Below are positions 33,675-41,752 of a DNA stretch of 64,000 nucleotides, in pieces. A program made the position numbers and the translations under genes. Under the pieces are notes generated by a model, which did no database searches, was not told the DNA's origin, and worked only from the letters and a program-made list of their open reading frames with translations. Within the stretch, counting starts at the first letter, position 1. Every line of letters begins with the position of its first letter. The DNA comes from Streptomyces sp. VRA16 Mangrove soil (GTDB taxonomy: Bacteria; Actinomycetota; Actinomycetes; Streptomycetales; Streptomycetaceae), in assembly GCF_017377775.1 (NCBI RefSeq), contig NZ_JAFVLN010000028.1:22942-86941 (forward strand), read 5' to 3'.

Positions 33675-35123
33675 TTACCCGGCCACGAAGGTGCGGGCGA
33701 CCTTGTCGTGGAGGCACTGGCGCCACGGCCGGTCGAACGCGCCCCAGAGCACGCCGAGGATCCCGATCGCGAGCACCCCCGGCACGCTGTAGGCGAGCCA
33801 GCGCTTGAGGGCCGCGCCGAAGGTCGGGGAGTCGTGCTCCGCCATGTCCCTGACGGACAGTCCGAACAGCTTCTTGCCGAGCGTGCGGCCCCACTTGGCG
33901 GTGGGCACCGCCTCGTAGAGGACGCCGAAGACGAGCAGCACCCCGAGGACGATGCCCAGGTACGTACCGGTCGTGCCGTCGAGCAGCCACACCGTGACCT
34001 GCCGGCCGGACGCCTTCGCCTCGTCGATCTTCGTGTTGATGTGGTCGACGGCCCGGGTGCCGAGCGGCACGGCGACGGCCGCGGTGACCGCGCCCAGGAC
34101 CACGGAGTCCACGATCCGCGCGGCGAACCGCTTGCCGAGCCCGGCCGGGCGGGCGTTCGCCTGGGCCTGCGCCGCGGCGAGGAACGGGTCGTTGGCGACC
34201 GGCTTGAACGGGGTGACGGGACCGTCGTGCTGCCCCTCCTGCCCTTCCTGCGCCCCGGCGAGCCGGTGCACCTGCTGCGCCCAGGAGGGCTGACCGCCGC
34301 CGGGCCCCTGGGTGATCGGGGTGGGCAGGGCCTGCTGTTGCTGCGGCGGGTAACCGTAGGAGGGCTGCGGCTGGGCCTGCTGCTGTTGCTGCGGCGGGTA
34401 ACCGTACGAGGGCTGCGGCTGCTGGGGCTGCGGCTGGGTGGGCGCGGGGGCCGGGGCCGGGGCCGGATTCGCCTGCGGCTGCTGCGGGTTGAGGCCCGCG
34501 CGCTGGTGGGCCCGCGCCTGCTCCGGGGCGTCGGGGGCCGGGGCGGCCGCCTGCTGCGGCACGGCGCGGATCGCCATCGTGCCCTCGGCGCGCGGCGGGG
34601 TCTCGGCGTTCGCGGCGGGCCGGGCCGCGCGGAGGGTGACGGCGCCGTCGGTGCGGGCGGCCGGGGTGGCGGGCTCCGGGGCGGCTGGGGGCGCGGGCTC
34701 GGGCGCGGCCGGGGGCGCCGGCTCGGGGGAGCCCCAGGAGACGCGGCGGTCCTGCTCGCCGCCGAAGCCGGACTGCCGGGAGGCGTCGGCCTGCCAGGCG
34801 GAGGCGGGTTCGGGGGCGCTGGGCGCGTCCGGGCCGCTGTCGGGACCCGTCTCGGTGCGCACCGAGGGCTCCTCGTCCAGGAAGACGGGGCCGGTCTCCT
34901 CTGCGGCGGCGACGGTCTGCGTCACGGGCTCGGGCGCGGGCGCCGGAGCGGGGGTGGCGCCCGCCGGGGCCGGCAGGGGTTCGCCGTCGGACGGGGCGGG
35001 GCGGGAGGTGCCGGGGACCCAGGCGGCCCCGTTCCAGTACCGGACATATCCGGGAATGGACGGGTCGGGGTAGTAGCCTTCGCGGGGCCTGTCGTCGCCG
35101 GGGGCCGGGGTTGGGGCGCTCAT
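33675..35123 (-). CDS. DUF2510 and RDD domain membrane protein
   Basis: 482 residues. Near the N-terminus Glu-Gly-Tyr-Tyr-Pro-Asp-Pro...Val-Arg-Tyr-Trp-Asn-Gly-Ala-Ala-Trp is a DUF2510 motif. A 270-residue low-complexity Pro/Ala/Gln-rich linker contains two copies of Gln-Pro-Ser-Tyr-Gly-Tyr-Pro-Pro-Gln-Gln-Gln-Gln. The C-terminal RDD domain has Arg-Ile-Val-Asp-Ser-Val and Gly-Arg-Thr-Leu-Gly-Lys-Lys-Leu-Phe-Gly-Leu. It ends 103 bases before its paralogue. It is divergent from the SsgA-like gene, which may hint at a cell-division or envelope role; that is only context. Confidence 0.88.
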   Translation of the reverse strand: MSAPTPAPGDDRPREGYYPDPSIPGYVRYWNGAAWVPGTSRPAPSDGEPLPAPAGATPAPAPAPEPVTQTVAAAEETGPVFLDEEPSVRTETGPDSGPDAPSAPEPASAWQADASRQSGFGGEQDRRVSWGSPEPAPPAAPEPAPPAAPEPATPAARTDGAVTLRAARPAANAETPPRAEGTMAIRAVPQQAAAPAPDAPEQARAHQRAGLNPQQPQANPAPAPAPAPTQPQPQQPQPSYGYPPQQQQQAQPQPSYGYPPQQQQALPTPITQGPGGGQPSWAQQVHRLAGAQEGQEGQHDGPVTPFKPVANDPFLAAAQAQANARPAGLGKRFAARIVDSVVLGAVTAAVAVPLGTRAVDHINTKIDEAKASGRQVTVWLLDGTTGTYLGIVLGVLLVFGVLYEAVPTAKWGRTLGKKLFGLSVRDMAEHDSPTFGAALKRWLAYSVPGVLAIGILGVLWGAFDRPWRQCLHDKVARTFVAG

Positions 35124-35404
35124 GTCCGTCGTCCCGTATCTGCTCGGGGGTCTTGTTGTGGCCTCTACGTCTATCAGACCGCCGCGCCCGCCCGTGCCGC
35201 TCCGCCGTTACGCACCACTTTCCGGGCACGCGGTGGTATCCGGAGCGCGGCCGGTTCGGTGACCGGAGCGCGGCCGGACCGAAGGGCGGAAAAAAATTCT
35301 CGCGAAGTCGCGTAATGCTCGCGGCACATCGCCCTCTCACCTTGCACGGGCCCGCTCGTGGCCCCCGTACAGACCTCGTACGAGGTGGAGAGGAAGCGCA
35401 GGAC

Positions 35405-35878
35405 ATGCACTCCGTGGTGGAACGCGAACTCGAGCTGAAGCTGGTGTTGTCGCCCGAGCGAAGCATCCCGGTCCCGGCCCGGCTGACCTACCGCACCGAC
35501 GATCCCTATGCCGTCCACATCACGTTCCACATCGGGTCCGACCACCCGGTCAACTGGACGTTCGCGCGCGAGCTGCTGGTGGAGGGGGTGTTCCGGCCGT
35601 GCGGGCACGGGGACGTGCGGGTGTGGCCGACGAAGGTGGACGGCCGCAGCGTCGTGCTGATGGCGCTGAGTTCGCCGGACGGCGACGCACTCCTCGAAGC
35701 GCCCGCCGCGCAGGTGTCGGCCTGGCTGGAGCGCACGCTGCGGGCGGTTCCCCCGGGCTCTGAGGCCGAGCGGCTCGGCATCGACGACGGCCTGGCCGAG
35801 CTGCTCACCCCCACCCCGGCCGACGACCTCTACCTGCGGGACCCCTGGCCGTCGGACGAGTCGTCGGACGAGCGGTGA
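35405..35878 (+). CDS. ssgG: SsgA-like sporulation and cell-division protein
   Basis: 157 residues. Family marks: Glu-Leu-Glu-Leu-Lys-Leu-Val-Leu, Asp-Pro-Tyr-Ala-Val-His-Ile-Thr-Phe, Val-Asn-Trp-Thr-Phe-Ala-Arg-Glu-Leu-Leu-Val-Glu-Gly and Gly-Asp-Val-Arg-Val-Trp-Pro. SALPs are found only in sporulating actinomycetes and guide septum placement during sporulation. The symbol ssgG rests on my memory of the neighbourhood in S. coelicolor, so the exact paralogue is less sure than the family. ATG 35405 is chosen from conservation; upstream sequence has a GTGGAGAGGAAG-like ribosome site. Confidence 0.9.
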   Translation: MHSVVERELELKLVLSPERSIPVPARLTYRTDDPYAVHITFHIGSDHPVNWTFARELLVEGVFRPCGHGDVRVWPTKVDGRSVVLMALSSPDGDALLEAPAAQVSAWLERTLRAVPPGSEAERLGIDDGLAELLTPTPADDLYLRDPWPSDESSDER

Positions 35879-35901
35879 GGGGTGACCGGACGGGGCGCGG
35901 G

Positions 35902-36075
35902 TCAGTCCGTCGACACGACGGCCTGCGGGGAGACGGGCGCCGGTGTCCCGGACGGGGCCGGGGCGGCGACGGCGGTGCCGACCGCCAGGCCGAGCGAGGC
36001 GACGGCGACGGCTCCGGCCAGGACGACGGCGCCGATCTTCCGGTTGCGCAGGGACTTGCTCTTGCTGTGGCTCAT
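35902..36075 (-). CDS. Short secreted or membrane peptide
   Basis: 57 residues from ATG 36075. A Ser/Lys/Arg-rich start and a long Ala/Val/Leu helix (Gly-Ala-Val-Val-Leu-Ala-Gly-Ala-Val-Ala-Val-Ala-Ser-Leu-Gly-Leu) end at Ala-Val-Ala-Ala, a good signal cleavage site. Only about 20 residues of Pro/Ser/Val-rich peptide would remain. No homologue family is recognised. It converges with the SsgA-like gene. Confidence 0.6.
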   Translation of the reverse strand: MSHSKSKSLRNRKIGAVVLAGAVAVASLGLAVGTAVAAPAPSGTPAPVSPQAVVSTD

Positions 36076-36165
36076 GCGTCCAGGGTGCCGCCGCGAGGCA
36101 CCCTGGCACATGAGGCGTTCGTCCTTTATGTCACCCATACCGGTACGGGTGCGCACGCTCCGTCG

Positions 36166-37536
36166 TCAGAACAGCTTGCCGGGGTTGAGCAGCCCCAGCG
36201 GGTCGAAGGCGGCCTTCACCGCCTGCTGCATCTCCACGCCGACCGGGCCGAGCTCGCGCGCCAGCCAGTCCTTCTTCAGGACGCCGACGCCGTGCTCGCC
36301 CGTGATGGTGCCGCCGAGCTCCAGGCCGAGCGCCATGATCTCGTCGAAGGACTCGCGGGCGCGGCGGCCCTCGTCGGCGTCCTGAGCGTCGAAGCAGACG
36401 GTCGGGTGGGTGTTGCCGTCGCCCGCGTGGCAGCAGACGCCGATGGTCAGGGCGTACTTCTCGGCGATCCGCTCGACGCCTTCGAGCATGTCGCCCAGCC
36501 GGGAGCGCGGCACGCACACGTCGTCGATCATCGTCGTGCCCTTGACCGCTTCGAGGGCGGTGAGGGACAACCGCCGGGCCTGGAGCAGCAGTTCGGACTC
36601 GGCTGCGTCCTCGGCGGGCACGACCTGGGTGGCGCCCGCCGCCTCGCACAGGGCGCCGACGGCGGCGAGGTCCGCGGCCGGGTCCGGGGTGTCGAAGGCG
36701 GCCAGGAGCAGGGCCTCGGTGGTCTCGGGGAGCCCCATGTGCGCCATGTCGTTGACGGCCTTGACCGTCGTACGGTCCATGAGTTCGAGGAGTGACGGGA
36801 CGTGGCCGCCCTCCATGATCCGGCACACCGCGTCGCACGCCGCCGCCGCGGACGCGAACTCGGCGGCGAGGACCAACTGCTGGGGCGGCTGGGGCTTGAG
36901 CGCCAGGGTCGCCTTCACGACGATGCCGAGGCTGCCCTCGGAGCCGACGAAGAGGCGGGTGAGGTCGTAGCCCGCGACGCCCTTGGCGGTGCGCCGGCCG
37001 GTCGAGAGCAGCCGGCCGTCGGCGAGGACGACGTCGAGCCCGAGCACGTACTCCGCCGTGACCCCGTACTTGACGCAGCACAGGCCGCCGGAGGCCGTGC
37101 CGATGTTCCCTCCGATGGTGCACATCTCCCAGCTGGAGGGGTCCGGCGGATAGTAGAGCCCGTGCTCGTTGACCGCGCGGGAGAGCGTCGCGTTGATGAC
37201 GCCCGGCTCGACGACGGCGATCCGGTCGACCGGGTTGATCTCCAGGATGCGGTCCATCTTGGTGAGGGAGAGCACGATGCAGCCGTCGGAGGCGTTGGCC
37301 GCGCCCGACAGGCCCGTGCGGGCGCCCTGCGGGACGACCGGGACGCGCAGCGCGGTGGCGGTGCGCATGACGTGCTGGACCTGCTCGACGGTGCGTGGCA
37401 GGACCAAGACGGCGGGCGCGCCCGCGTCGCAGAAACTCGCCATGTCGTGGGCGTAGGAGGCGGTGACGTCGGGGTCGGTGACGAGCGCCTCGGCGGGCAG
37501 CCCGTCGCCGAGCAGTTCGATGAGGGTGCGGCTCAT
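36166..37536 (-). CDS. FAD-linked oxidase, GlcD/D-lactate dehydrogenase type
   Basis: 456 residues. The PCMH-type FAD domain shows Val-Pro-Gln-Gly-Ala-Arg-Thr-Gly-Leu-Ser-Gly-Ala and Gly-Gly-Asn-Ile-Gly-Thr-Ala-Ser-Gly-Gly. The C-terminal cap domain has Val-Cys-Cys-His-Ala-Gly-Asp-Gly-Asn-Thr-His-Pro and Gly-Glu-His-Gly-Val-Gly, both active-site segments. It oxidises a 2-hydroxy acid such as glycolate or D-lactate. No Fe-S partner (GlcF) lies next to it. ATG 37536. Confidence 0.92.
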   Translation of the reverse strand: MSRTLIELLGDGLPAEALVTDPDVTASYAHDMASFCDAGAPAVLVLPRTVEQVQHVMRTATALRVPVVPQGARTGLSGAANASDGCIVLSLTKMDRILEINPVDRIAVVEPGVINATLSRAVNEHGLYYPPDPSSWEMCTIGGNIGTASGGLCCVKYGVTAEYVLGLDVVLADGRLLSTGRRTAKGVAGYDLTRLFVGSEGSLGIVVKATLALKPQPPQQLVLAAEFASAAAACDAVCRIMEGGHVPSLLELMDRTTVKAVNDMAHMGLPETTEALLLAAFDTPDPAADLAAVGALCEAAGATQVVPAEDAAESELLLQARRLSLTALEAVKGTTMIDDVCVPRSRLGDMLEGVERIAEKYALTIGVCCHAGDGNTHPTVCFDAQDADEGRRARESFDEIMALGLELGGTITGEHGVGVLKKDWLARELGPVGVEMQQAVKAAFDPLGLLNPGKLF

Positions 37537-37634
37537 GATCACAGCCTCGCACTCGGGGCCATCGGTGTGAACCCGTCTGTGGCCACCACCGTGTGCTCTT
37601 CGTGTGCTCTTCGTATTGCCGCACAGTGTGCGCC

Positions 37635-39191
37635 ATGGAGCACAGCGAGAACTCCGCGGAACCCGCCGCGCCCGTAGACCCCACCGAGCCGGCCGAGGCG
37701 ACCGGGCCTTCCGGGGCCGTCGCGGAGCGGGCGCCCGTCGCCGACCCGCGCCGTCGCCTCTCCCCCGGCGTGCGCCGCACCGTCCAGGCGTCCCTCGCCG
37801 GGTGCCTGGTGCTCGGCGGTGTGCTGGTGATGCTGCCGGACGACGAGCCGGCTCCGGCACCGCTGCCGGGGCCCGCCGGGCGCGCGGTGATCGCGGCGGC
37901 GGTCGGGGCGCCGGCCTCGCTGCCGGATCTGACGGCGCTGATCGGGGAGCGCGAGACGTATCTGCGCACGCATCCGCGGGACGGTCTGTCGTGGGCGGCG
38001 CTCGGGGCCGCCTACGTGGAGCGGGGCTCACGCACCGCCGAGACCGCGTACTACCCCAAGGCCGAGCGGGCGCTGCGCAGTTCGCTCAAGGTGCGGCCGA
38101 AGGGGAACGCGGAGGCGCTCGACGGGCTCGCCGCGCTGGCCGCCGCCCGCGGCGACTGGCGTTCCGCCCGGATCTGGGGCGAGGCCGCGGTGAAGGCGGC
38201 GCCGAAGCGCTGGTCGTCGTACGTGGCGCTGGTCGACGCCTACCGGGGCACCGGCGACTACAAGGCGGCGGGCCGCACCCTGGAGACGCTGACCGGGCTC
38301 ACCTCCGGCGCCGGTACGACGGTGACGCTGCGCACGGCGGCCGTCTACCGCGACCGGGGCTGGCGGGAGGACGCGGCCACGGTCGTCGCCGACGCGTCGG
38401 CGCGGGCCGGGACCGCCACCGAGAAGGCCGCCCTGCTGCAGCGCGGCGGTGAACTGGCCTGGGAGCGCGGCGAGCCGGTCGACGCGCTGCGCCACTTCGA
38501 CGCGGCGCTCGCCGCCGACCCCGGCTGTCATCCGGCGCTGGCCGGGCGGGCCCGCGCGCTCGCCTCCCTGGGCCGCACCGCGGAGGCCGTCGTCGCCTAC
38601 CAGCGGGCGCTGCGCAAGCAGCCGTTGCCGCAGTACGCGCTGGAGCTGGGCGAGCTGTACGAGTCGCTGCACGACGAGCGGTCCGCCGAGGCCCAGTACG
38701 GCGTCCTGCGCAAGCGGGTCGCCGACGACCGGGCGCACGGGGTGGACGACGCGCTCGTGCTCGGCCGGTTCGAGGCGGATCACGGGGACGCGGACGCCGC
38801 CGTCGACCGGCTGCGCGCGGAGTGGTCGCGGGCGCCGGGGATCGCGACGGCGGACGCGCTGGGCTGGGCGCTGCACCGTGCGGGGGACGACGACGCCGCG
38901 CACTGGTTCCTGCGCCGGGCCACCGACCGGCAGAAGGGCGGCACCGTGCGCAACGCGTCCTACTCGTACCATCTCGGGGCCGTGGAGCGGGAGTTGGGCC
39001 TGTACGGCGCGGCCCGCCGGCATCTCGGGGAGGCGCTGCGGATCAATCCCGGGTTCTCGCCGTTGTACGCGCCGGCCGCGCAGGAGGCGTTGGACGCGCT
39101 CGGGGAGCCTGCGGAGGGTGGGGTTCCGCAGATGTGGCCCCCGAAGCCGAAGGCTCCGCCGGTGAAGCGGGTCGCGCACAAGCGCCGTTGA
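37635..39191 (+). CDS. Tetratricopeptide repeat membrane protein
   Basis: 518 residues from ATG 37635. A disordered acidic N-terminus is followed by one membrane helix at about 51-68 (Ser-Leu-Ala-Gly-Cys-Leu-Val-Leu-Gly-Gly-Val). The rest is TPR-like helical hairpins: Trp-Ala-Ala-Leu-Gly-Ala-Ala-Tyr-Val-Glu, Ala-Glu-Ala-Leu-Asp-Gly-Leu-Ala-Ala-Leu-Ala, Ala-Leu-Arg-His-Phe-Asp-Ala-Ala-Leu and later repeats. Such proteins are protein-interaction scaffolds. No enzymatic domain is visible. It is divergent from the FAD oxidase. Confidence 0.88.
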   Translation: MEHSENSAEPAAPVDPTEPAEATGPSGAVAERAPVADPRRRLSPGVRRTVQASLAGCLVLGGVLVMLPDDEPAPAPLPGPAGRAVIAAAVGAPASLPDLTALIGERETYLRTHPRDGLSWAALGAAYVERGSRTAETAYYPKAERALRSSLKVRPKGNAEALDGLAALAAARGDWRSARIWGEAAVKAAPKRWSSYVALVDAYRGTGDYKAAGRTLETLTGLTSGAGTTVTLRTAAVYRDRGWREDAATVVADASARAGTATEKAALLQRGGELAWERGEPVDALRHFDAALAADPGCHPALAGRARALASLGRTAEAVVAYQRALRKQPLPQYALELGELYESLHDERSAEAQYGVLRKRVADDRAHGVDDALVLGRFEADHGDADAAVDRLRAEWSRAPGIATADALGWALHRAGDDDAAHWFLRRATDRQKGGTVRNASYSYHLGAVERELGLYGAARRHLGEALRINPGFSPLYAPAAQEALDALGEPAEGGVPQMWPPKPKAPPVKRVAHKRR

Positions 39192-39194
39192 GCC

Positions 39195-39300
39195 ATGGAC
39201 GGCGGGCGGCCGCGGGTTTCGCCGTGGCTGGTCGCGCAGTTCCCCGCGCCCCTGAAGCGAGCTCCGCTCGCTCAGGGGCGCGGGGGCGCAGCCGACCGGC
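39195..39300. repeat. Module B repeat with flanking hairpin
   Basis: The B core TCGCGCAGTTCCCCGCGCC occurs at 39232-39253. It is followed by GCGAGCTCCGCTCGC, a palindrome, and an inverted GGGGCGCGGG. The piece lies between convergent genes and could end both transcripts. Confidence 0.75.
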
Positions 39301-39305
39301 TACGA

Positions 39306-39887
39306 CTACACCGCCGCGGTCCCGATCAGCCCATTACGGGTGACCAGCGTCGCCAGCTCCGGCTCGCCCAGGCTCCCGGTACCCGCGGGACGCCTCGGCA
39401 GCACCATGTAGCGGGTGTCCGAGCTGGAGTCCCACACCGTGACGCGGACCGCGTCGGGCAGCGTCACCCCGAACTCGGACAGGACAGCCCGCGGCTCCCG
39501 CACCACGCGGGAGCGGTAGGCCTCGCTCTTGTACCAGCCCGGCGAGGGGCCGAGCAGGCGGAGCGGGTAGCAGGAGCACAGGGTGCAGACGATCATGTTG
39601 TGCACGGCGTCGGTGTTCTCGACCACGCGCAGCCGCTGGCCCGCCTGGCCGGTGAAGCCGAGTTCCGTGACCGCGGCCGTGCCGTCGGCCAGCAGGCGCT
39701 CCTTGAACTCCGGGTCAATCCAGGCGCGGGCCACCGCCTTCGCCCCGTTCAGCGGGGAGGCCCCGGACAGGAACCCGTCGATGACCTCGTCGACGGTGTC
39801 GCCGCCGACGATGCCCTTCTGCTCCAACAGGGTCTCGAGGAGCCGCACTTGGCGGGAGATCACCGCGTCGTCGTGGTCACCGCTCAT
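39306..39887 (-). CDS. Nitrile hydratase alpha / thiocyanate hydrolase gamma-type subunit
   Basis: 193 residues. The metal site is Val-Cys101-Thr-Leu-Cys104-Ser105-Cys106. Thr after the first Cys marks the cobalt type (Fe types have Ser). Tyr-Lys-Ser...Tyr-Arg-Ser-Arg-Val-Val-Arg-Glu-Pro-Arg is the family's conserved C-terminal block. It would hydrate a nitrile to an amide, or act on thiocyanate. It is the third gene of a trio in which the beta subunit is split in two; its start overlaps the upstream gene by 11 bases. No amidase or cobalt chaperone is nearby. Confidence 0.9.
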   Translation of the reverse strand: MSGDHDDAVISRQVRLLETLLEQKGIVGGDTVDEVIDGFLSGASPLNGAKAVARAWIDPEFKERLLADGTAAVTELGFTGQAGQRLRVVENTDAVHNMIVCTLCSCYPLRLLGPSPGWYKSEAYRSRVVREPRAVLSEFGVTLPDAVRVTVWDSSSDTRYMVLPRRPAGTGSLGEPELATLVTRNGLIGTAAV

Positions 39888-40185
39888 CGTCGTCGGCCTT
39901 CCTCAGGTAGCTCTCGGGCAGGTCGAGGACCACGTCGTGATCGCCCTCGCCCCACAGTTCCCGCGCCGCGAACCGCACCGCGTAGACCATGTCGGCCGGG
40001 GCGTCGTCCCGGCCCTGCGCACGGACGTCGGGCAGCGGCACCCGCTCCTCAGGCTCCACGACGACGCCGAGCCTGCCGCGGGCGTAGCGCGGCAGGCGGG
40101 TGTGGTGGGGCGGGTCGTGCGGGTAGGTGCGGACCACGTCCCCGGCCGTGTACGTCCGCCGCTGTCCCGGCGCGGTCTCAGGCAT
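39877..40185 (-). CDS. Nitrile hydratase beta C-terminal half, separate subunit
   Basis: 102 residues corresponding to the C-terminal domain of NHase beta: Ala-Gly-Asp-Val-Val-Arg, His-His-Thr-Arg-Leu-Pro-Arg-Tyr-Ala-Arg-Gly-Arg-Leu-Gly-Val-Val, Tyr-Ala-Val-Arg-Phe-Ala-Ala-Arg-Glu-Leu-Trp-Gly, and a C-terminal Glu-Ser-Tyr-Leu. The Arg residues in Tyr-Ala-Arg-Gly-Arg are those that normally bond the oxidised cysteines of alpha. It starts inside the end of the previous gene (8 bases) and ends inside the next. The gene order equals scnB-scnA-scnC of thiocyanate hydrolase. Confidence 0.9.
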   Translation of the reverse strand: MPETAPGQRRTYTAGDVVRTYPHDPPHHTRLPRYARGRLGVVVEPEERVPLPDVRAQGRDDAPADMVYAVRFAARELWGEGDHDVVLDLPESYLRKADDDER

Positions 40186-40462
40186 GGTCGAGGGCCCCTT
40201 CCGCGAGGACGCCCTTGCGTTCGAGGAGCGTACGGATCGCGTGGAACCAGCGCTCGTAGTACGAGGCCGCCAGATAGTCGGCGGGCGGCATCGTCTCGAC
40301 GGCGTCCCGGAACTCGTCGAGGTTGAACACCTTCTTCACGAGCAGCGCGCGCTGGAGCGCGAAGACGCGCGCCTCCCAGTCCGCGTGGAAAGGTTCGGCG
40401 TCATCGCTCATGTCGATGGCGCCGAACCCGGTCATGCCGCCTACGTCGTTGATCCTGGCCAT
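40178..40462 (-). CDS. Nitrile hydratase beta N-terminal half, separate subunit
   Basis: 94 residues matching the N-terminus of NHase beta: Ile-Asn-Asp-Val-Gly-Gly-Met-Thr-Gly-Phe-Gly, His-Ala-Asp-Trp-Glu-Ala-Arg-Val-Phe-Ala-Leu-Gln, then Met-Pro-Pro-Ala-Asp-Tyr-Leu-Ala-Ala-Ser-Tyr-Tyr-Glu-Arg-Trp. It lies only 22 bases after hpd on the same strand, so it is probably read from the hpd promoter. The halves are overlapping separate frames, not a frameshifted single gene, because each has its own ATG and complete conserved ends. Confidence 0.9.
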   Translation of the reverse strand: MARINDVGGMTGFGAIDMSDDAEPFHADWEARVFALQRALLVKKVFNLDEFRDAVETMPPADYLAASYYERWFHAIRTLLERKGVLAEGALDHA

Positions 40463-40484
40463 GCGGCCAGGCTAGACGCGACCG

Positions 40485-41630
40485 CTAGAGATTTCCGCGC
40501 TTCTCCTGCTCCCGTTCGATCGCCTCGAACAGAGCCTTGAAGTTGCCCTTGCCGAAGCCCATGGAGCCGTGCCGCTCGATCATCTCGAAGAAGACGGTCG
40601 GCTTGTCCTGGACCGGCTTGGTGAAGATCTGCAGCAGGTAGCCGTCCTCGTCGCGGTCGACGAGGATCTTCAGCTCGCGCAGCGTCTCGACGGGGACCCG
40701 GGTCTCGCCCGCCCACTCGCCGAGGGTGTCGTAGTACGAGTCGGGGGTGTCGAGGAACTGGACACCGGCCGCGCGCATGGCCCGCACCGACGCGACGATG
40801 TCGTTCGTGGCGAGCGCGATGTGCTGGACGCCCGCGCCGCCGTAGAACTCCAGGTACTCGTCGATCTGGGACTTCTTCTTGGCGATGGCCGGCTCGTTGA
40901 TCGGGAACTTGACCTTGAGGGTGCCGTCCGCGACCACCTTCGACATCAGCGCGCTGTACTCGGTGGCGATGTCGTCGCCCACGAACTCCTTCATGTTCGT
41001 GAAGCCCATGACCTTGTTGTAGAACGCCACCCACTCGTTCATCTTGCCGAGTTCGACGTTGCCGACGCAGTGGTCGATGGCCTGGAAGGTGCGCTTGGCG
41101 GGCGGCTCGACGATCGGGTCGGCCGTCACGAAGCCGGGCAGGTACGGGCCGTCGTAGCCGGTGCGCTCGACGAGGGTGTGGCGGGTCTTGCCGTACGTGG
41201 CGATCGCGGCCCGGACCACGGTGCCGTGCTCGTCCTTCGTCTCGTACGGCTCGTCGATGCCGCGGGCGCCGTGCTCGACCGCGTAGGCGTACGCGGCGCG
41301 CACGTCCGGCACCTCGATCGCGAGGTCGACGACGCCGTCGCCGTGCGCCGCGACGTGCTCCTCCAGGAAGCGGCCCCAGTCGGTGGACGCCTTGACGACG
41401 GAGGTGAAGACGAAGCGGGCGGAGCCGTTGGTCAGGACGTAGGACGCGGTCTCGCGGCTGCCGTTCTCCGGTCCGGAGTAGGCGACGAGCTTCATGCCGA
41501 AGGCCGTGGAGTAGTAGTGCGCGGCCTGCTTGGCGTTGCCGACGGCGAAGACGACCGCGTCCATCCCCTTCACCGGGAAGGGGTCGGCCTGCCGTGCGGT
41601 GTCGGGGATGTGAGCTGTGGTCTCAGTCAT
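40485..41630 (-). CDS. hpd: 4-Hydroxyphenylpyruvate dioxygenase
   Basis: 381 residues. It converts 4-hydroxyphenylpyruvate to homogentisate in tyrosine breakdown. The Fe(II) ligands are His187 (Ala-Ile-Asp-His-Cys-Val-Gly-Asn-Val), His270 (Val-Gln-His-Ile-Ala) and Glu349 (Phe-Phe-Glu-Met-Ile-Glu-Arg). Both VOC repeats are present, and the C-terminal Gly-Phe-Gly-Lys-Gly-Asn-Phe-Lys-Ala-Leu-Phe helix that gates the site is intact. ATG 41630 follows GGAGGC-type sequence. It shares its upstream region with a divergent Lrp/AsnC gene and is followed by the split NHase genes. Confidence 0.97.
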   Translation of the reverse strand: MTETTAHIPDTARQADPFPVKGMDAVVFAVGNAKQAAHYYSTAFGMKLVAYSGPENGSRETASYVLTNGSARFVFTSVVKASTDWGRFLEEHVAAHGDGVVDLAIEVPDVRAAYAYAVEHGARGIDEPYETKDEHGTVVRAAIATYGKTRHTLVERTGYDGPYLPGFVTADPIVEPPAKRTFQAIDHCVGNVELGKMNEWVAFYNKVMGFTNMKEFVGDDIATEYSALMSKVVADGTLKVKFPINEPAIAKKKSQIDEYLEFYGGAGVQHIALATNDIVASVRAMRAAGVQFLDTPDSYYDTLGEWAGETRVPVETLRELKILVDRDEDGYLLQIFTKPVQDKPTVFFEMIERHGSMGFGKGNFKALFEAIEREQEKRGNL

Positions 41631-41678
41631 GGCAGGAGGCTCCCTCCCTTCCACAAGGTGCGCAATAGTTGGCGTATT

Positions 41679-41699
41679 CGCTGGGCAATCTGCCCAGCG
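41679..41699. promoter_or_regulatory. Lrp/AsnC-type operator between hpd and its regulator
   Basis: A perfect 21-bp palindrome, CGCTGGGCA-ATC-TGCCCAGCG, lies 49 bases before hpd and 54 bases before the regulator. Its position and symmetry fit an autoregulated, divergently acting AsnC-family protein. The inner GGGCAATCTGCC also occurs in module A repeats. Confidence 0.75.
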
Positions 41700-41752
41700 A
41701 CCGGCCGGTAGCGGCGGCCTTTGTGTACAGGGTGACCACTGCGGAGGCGGAC

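Noticed and set aside
39877..40462. The split NHase beta chain as a sequencing frameshift in one gene
   Set aside because: Each half has its own ATG, complete conserved ends and an 8-base overlap, and the same split is known for thiocyanate hydrolase and toyocamycin NHase.
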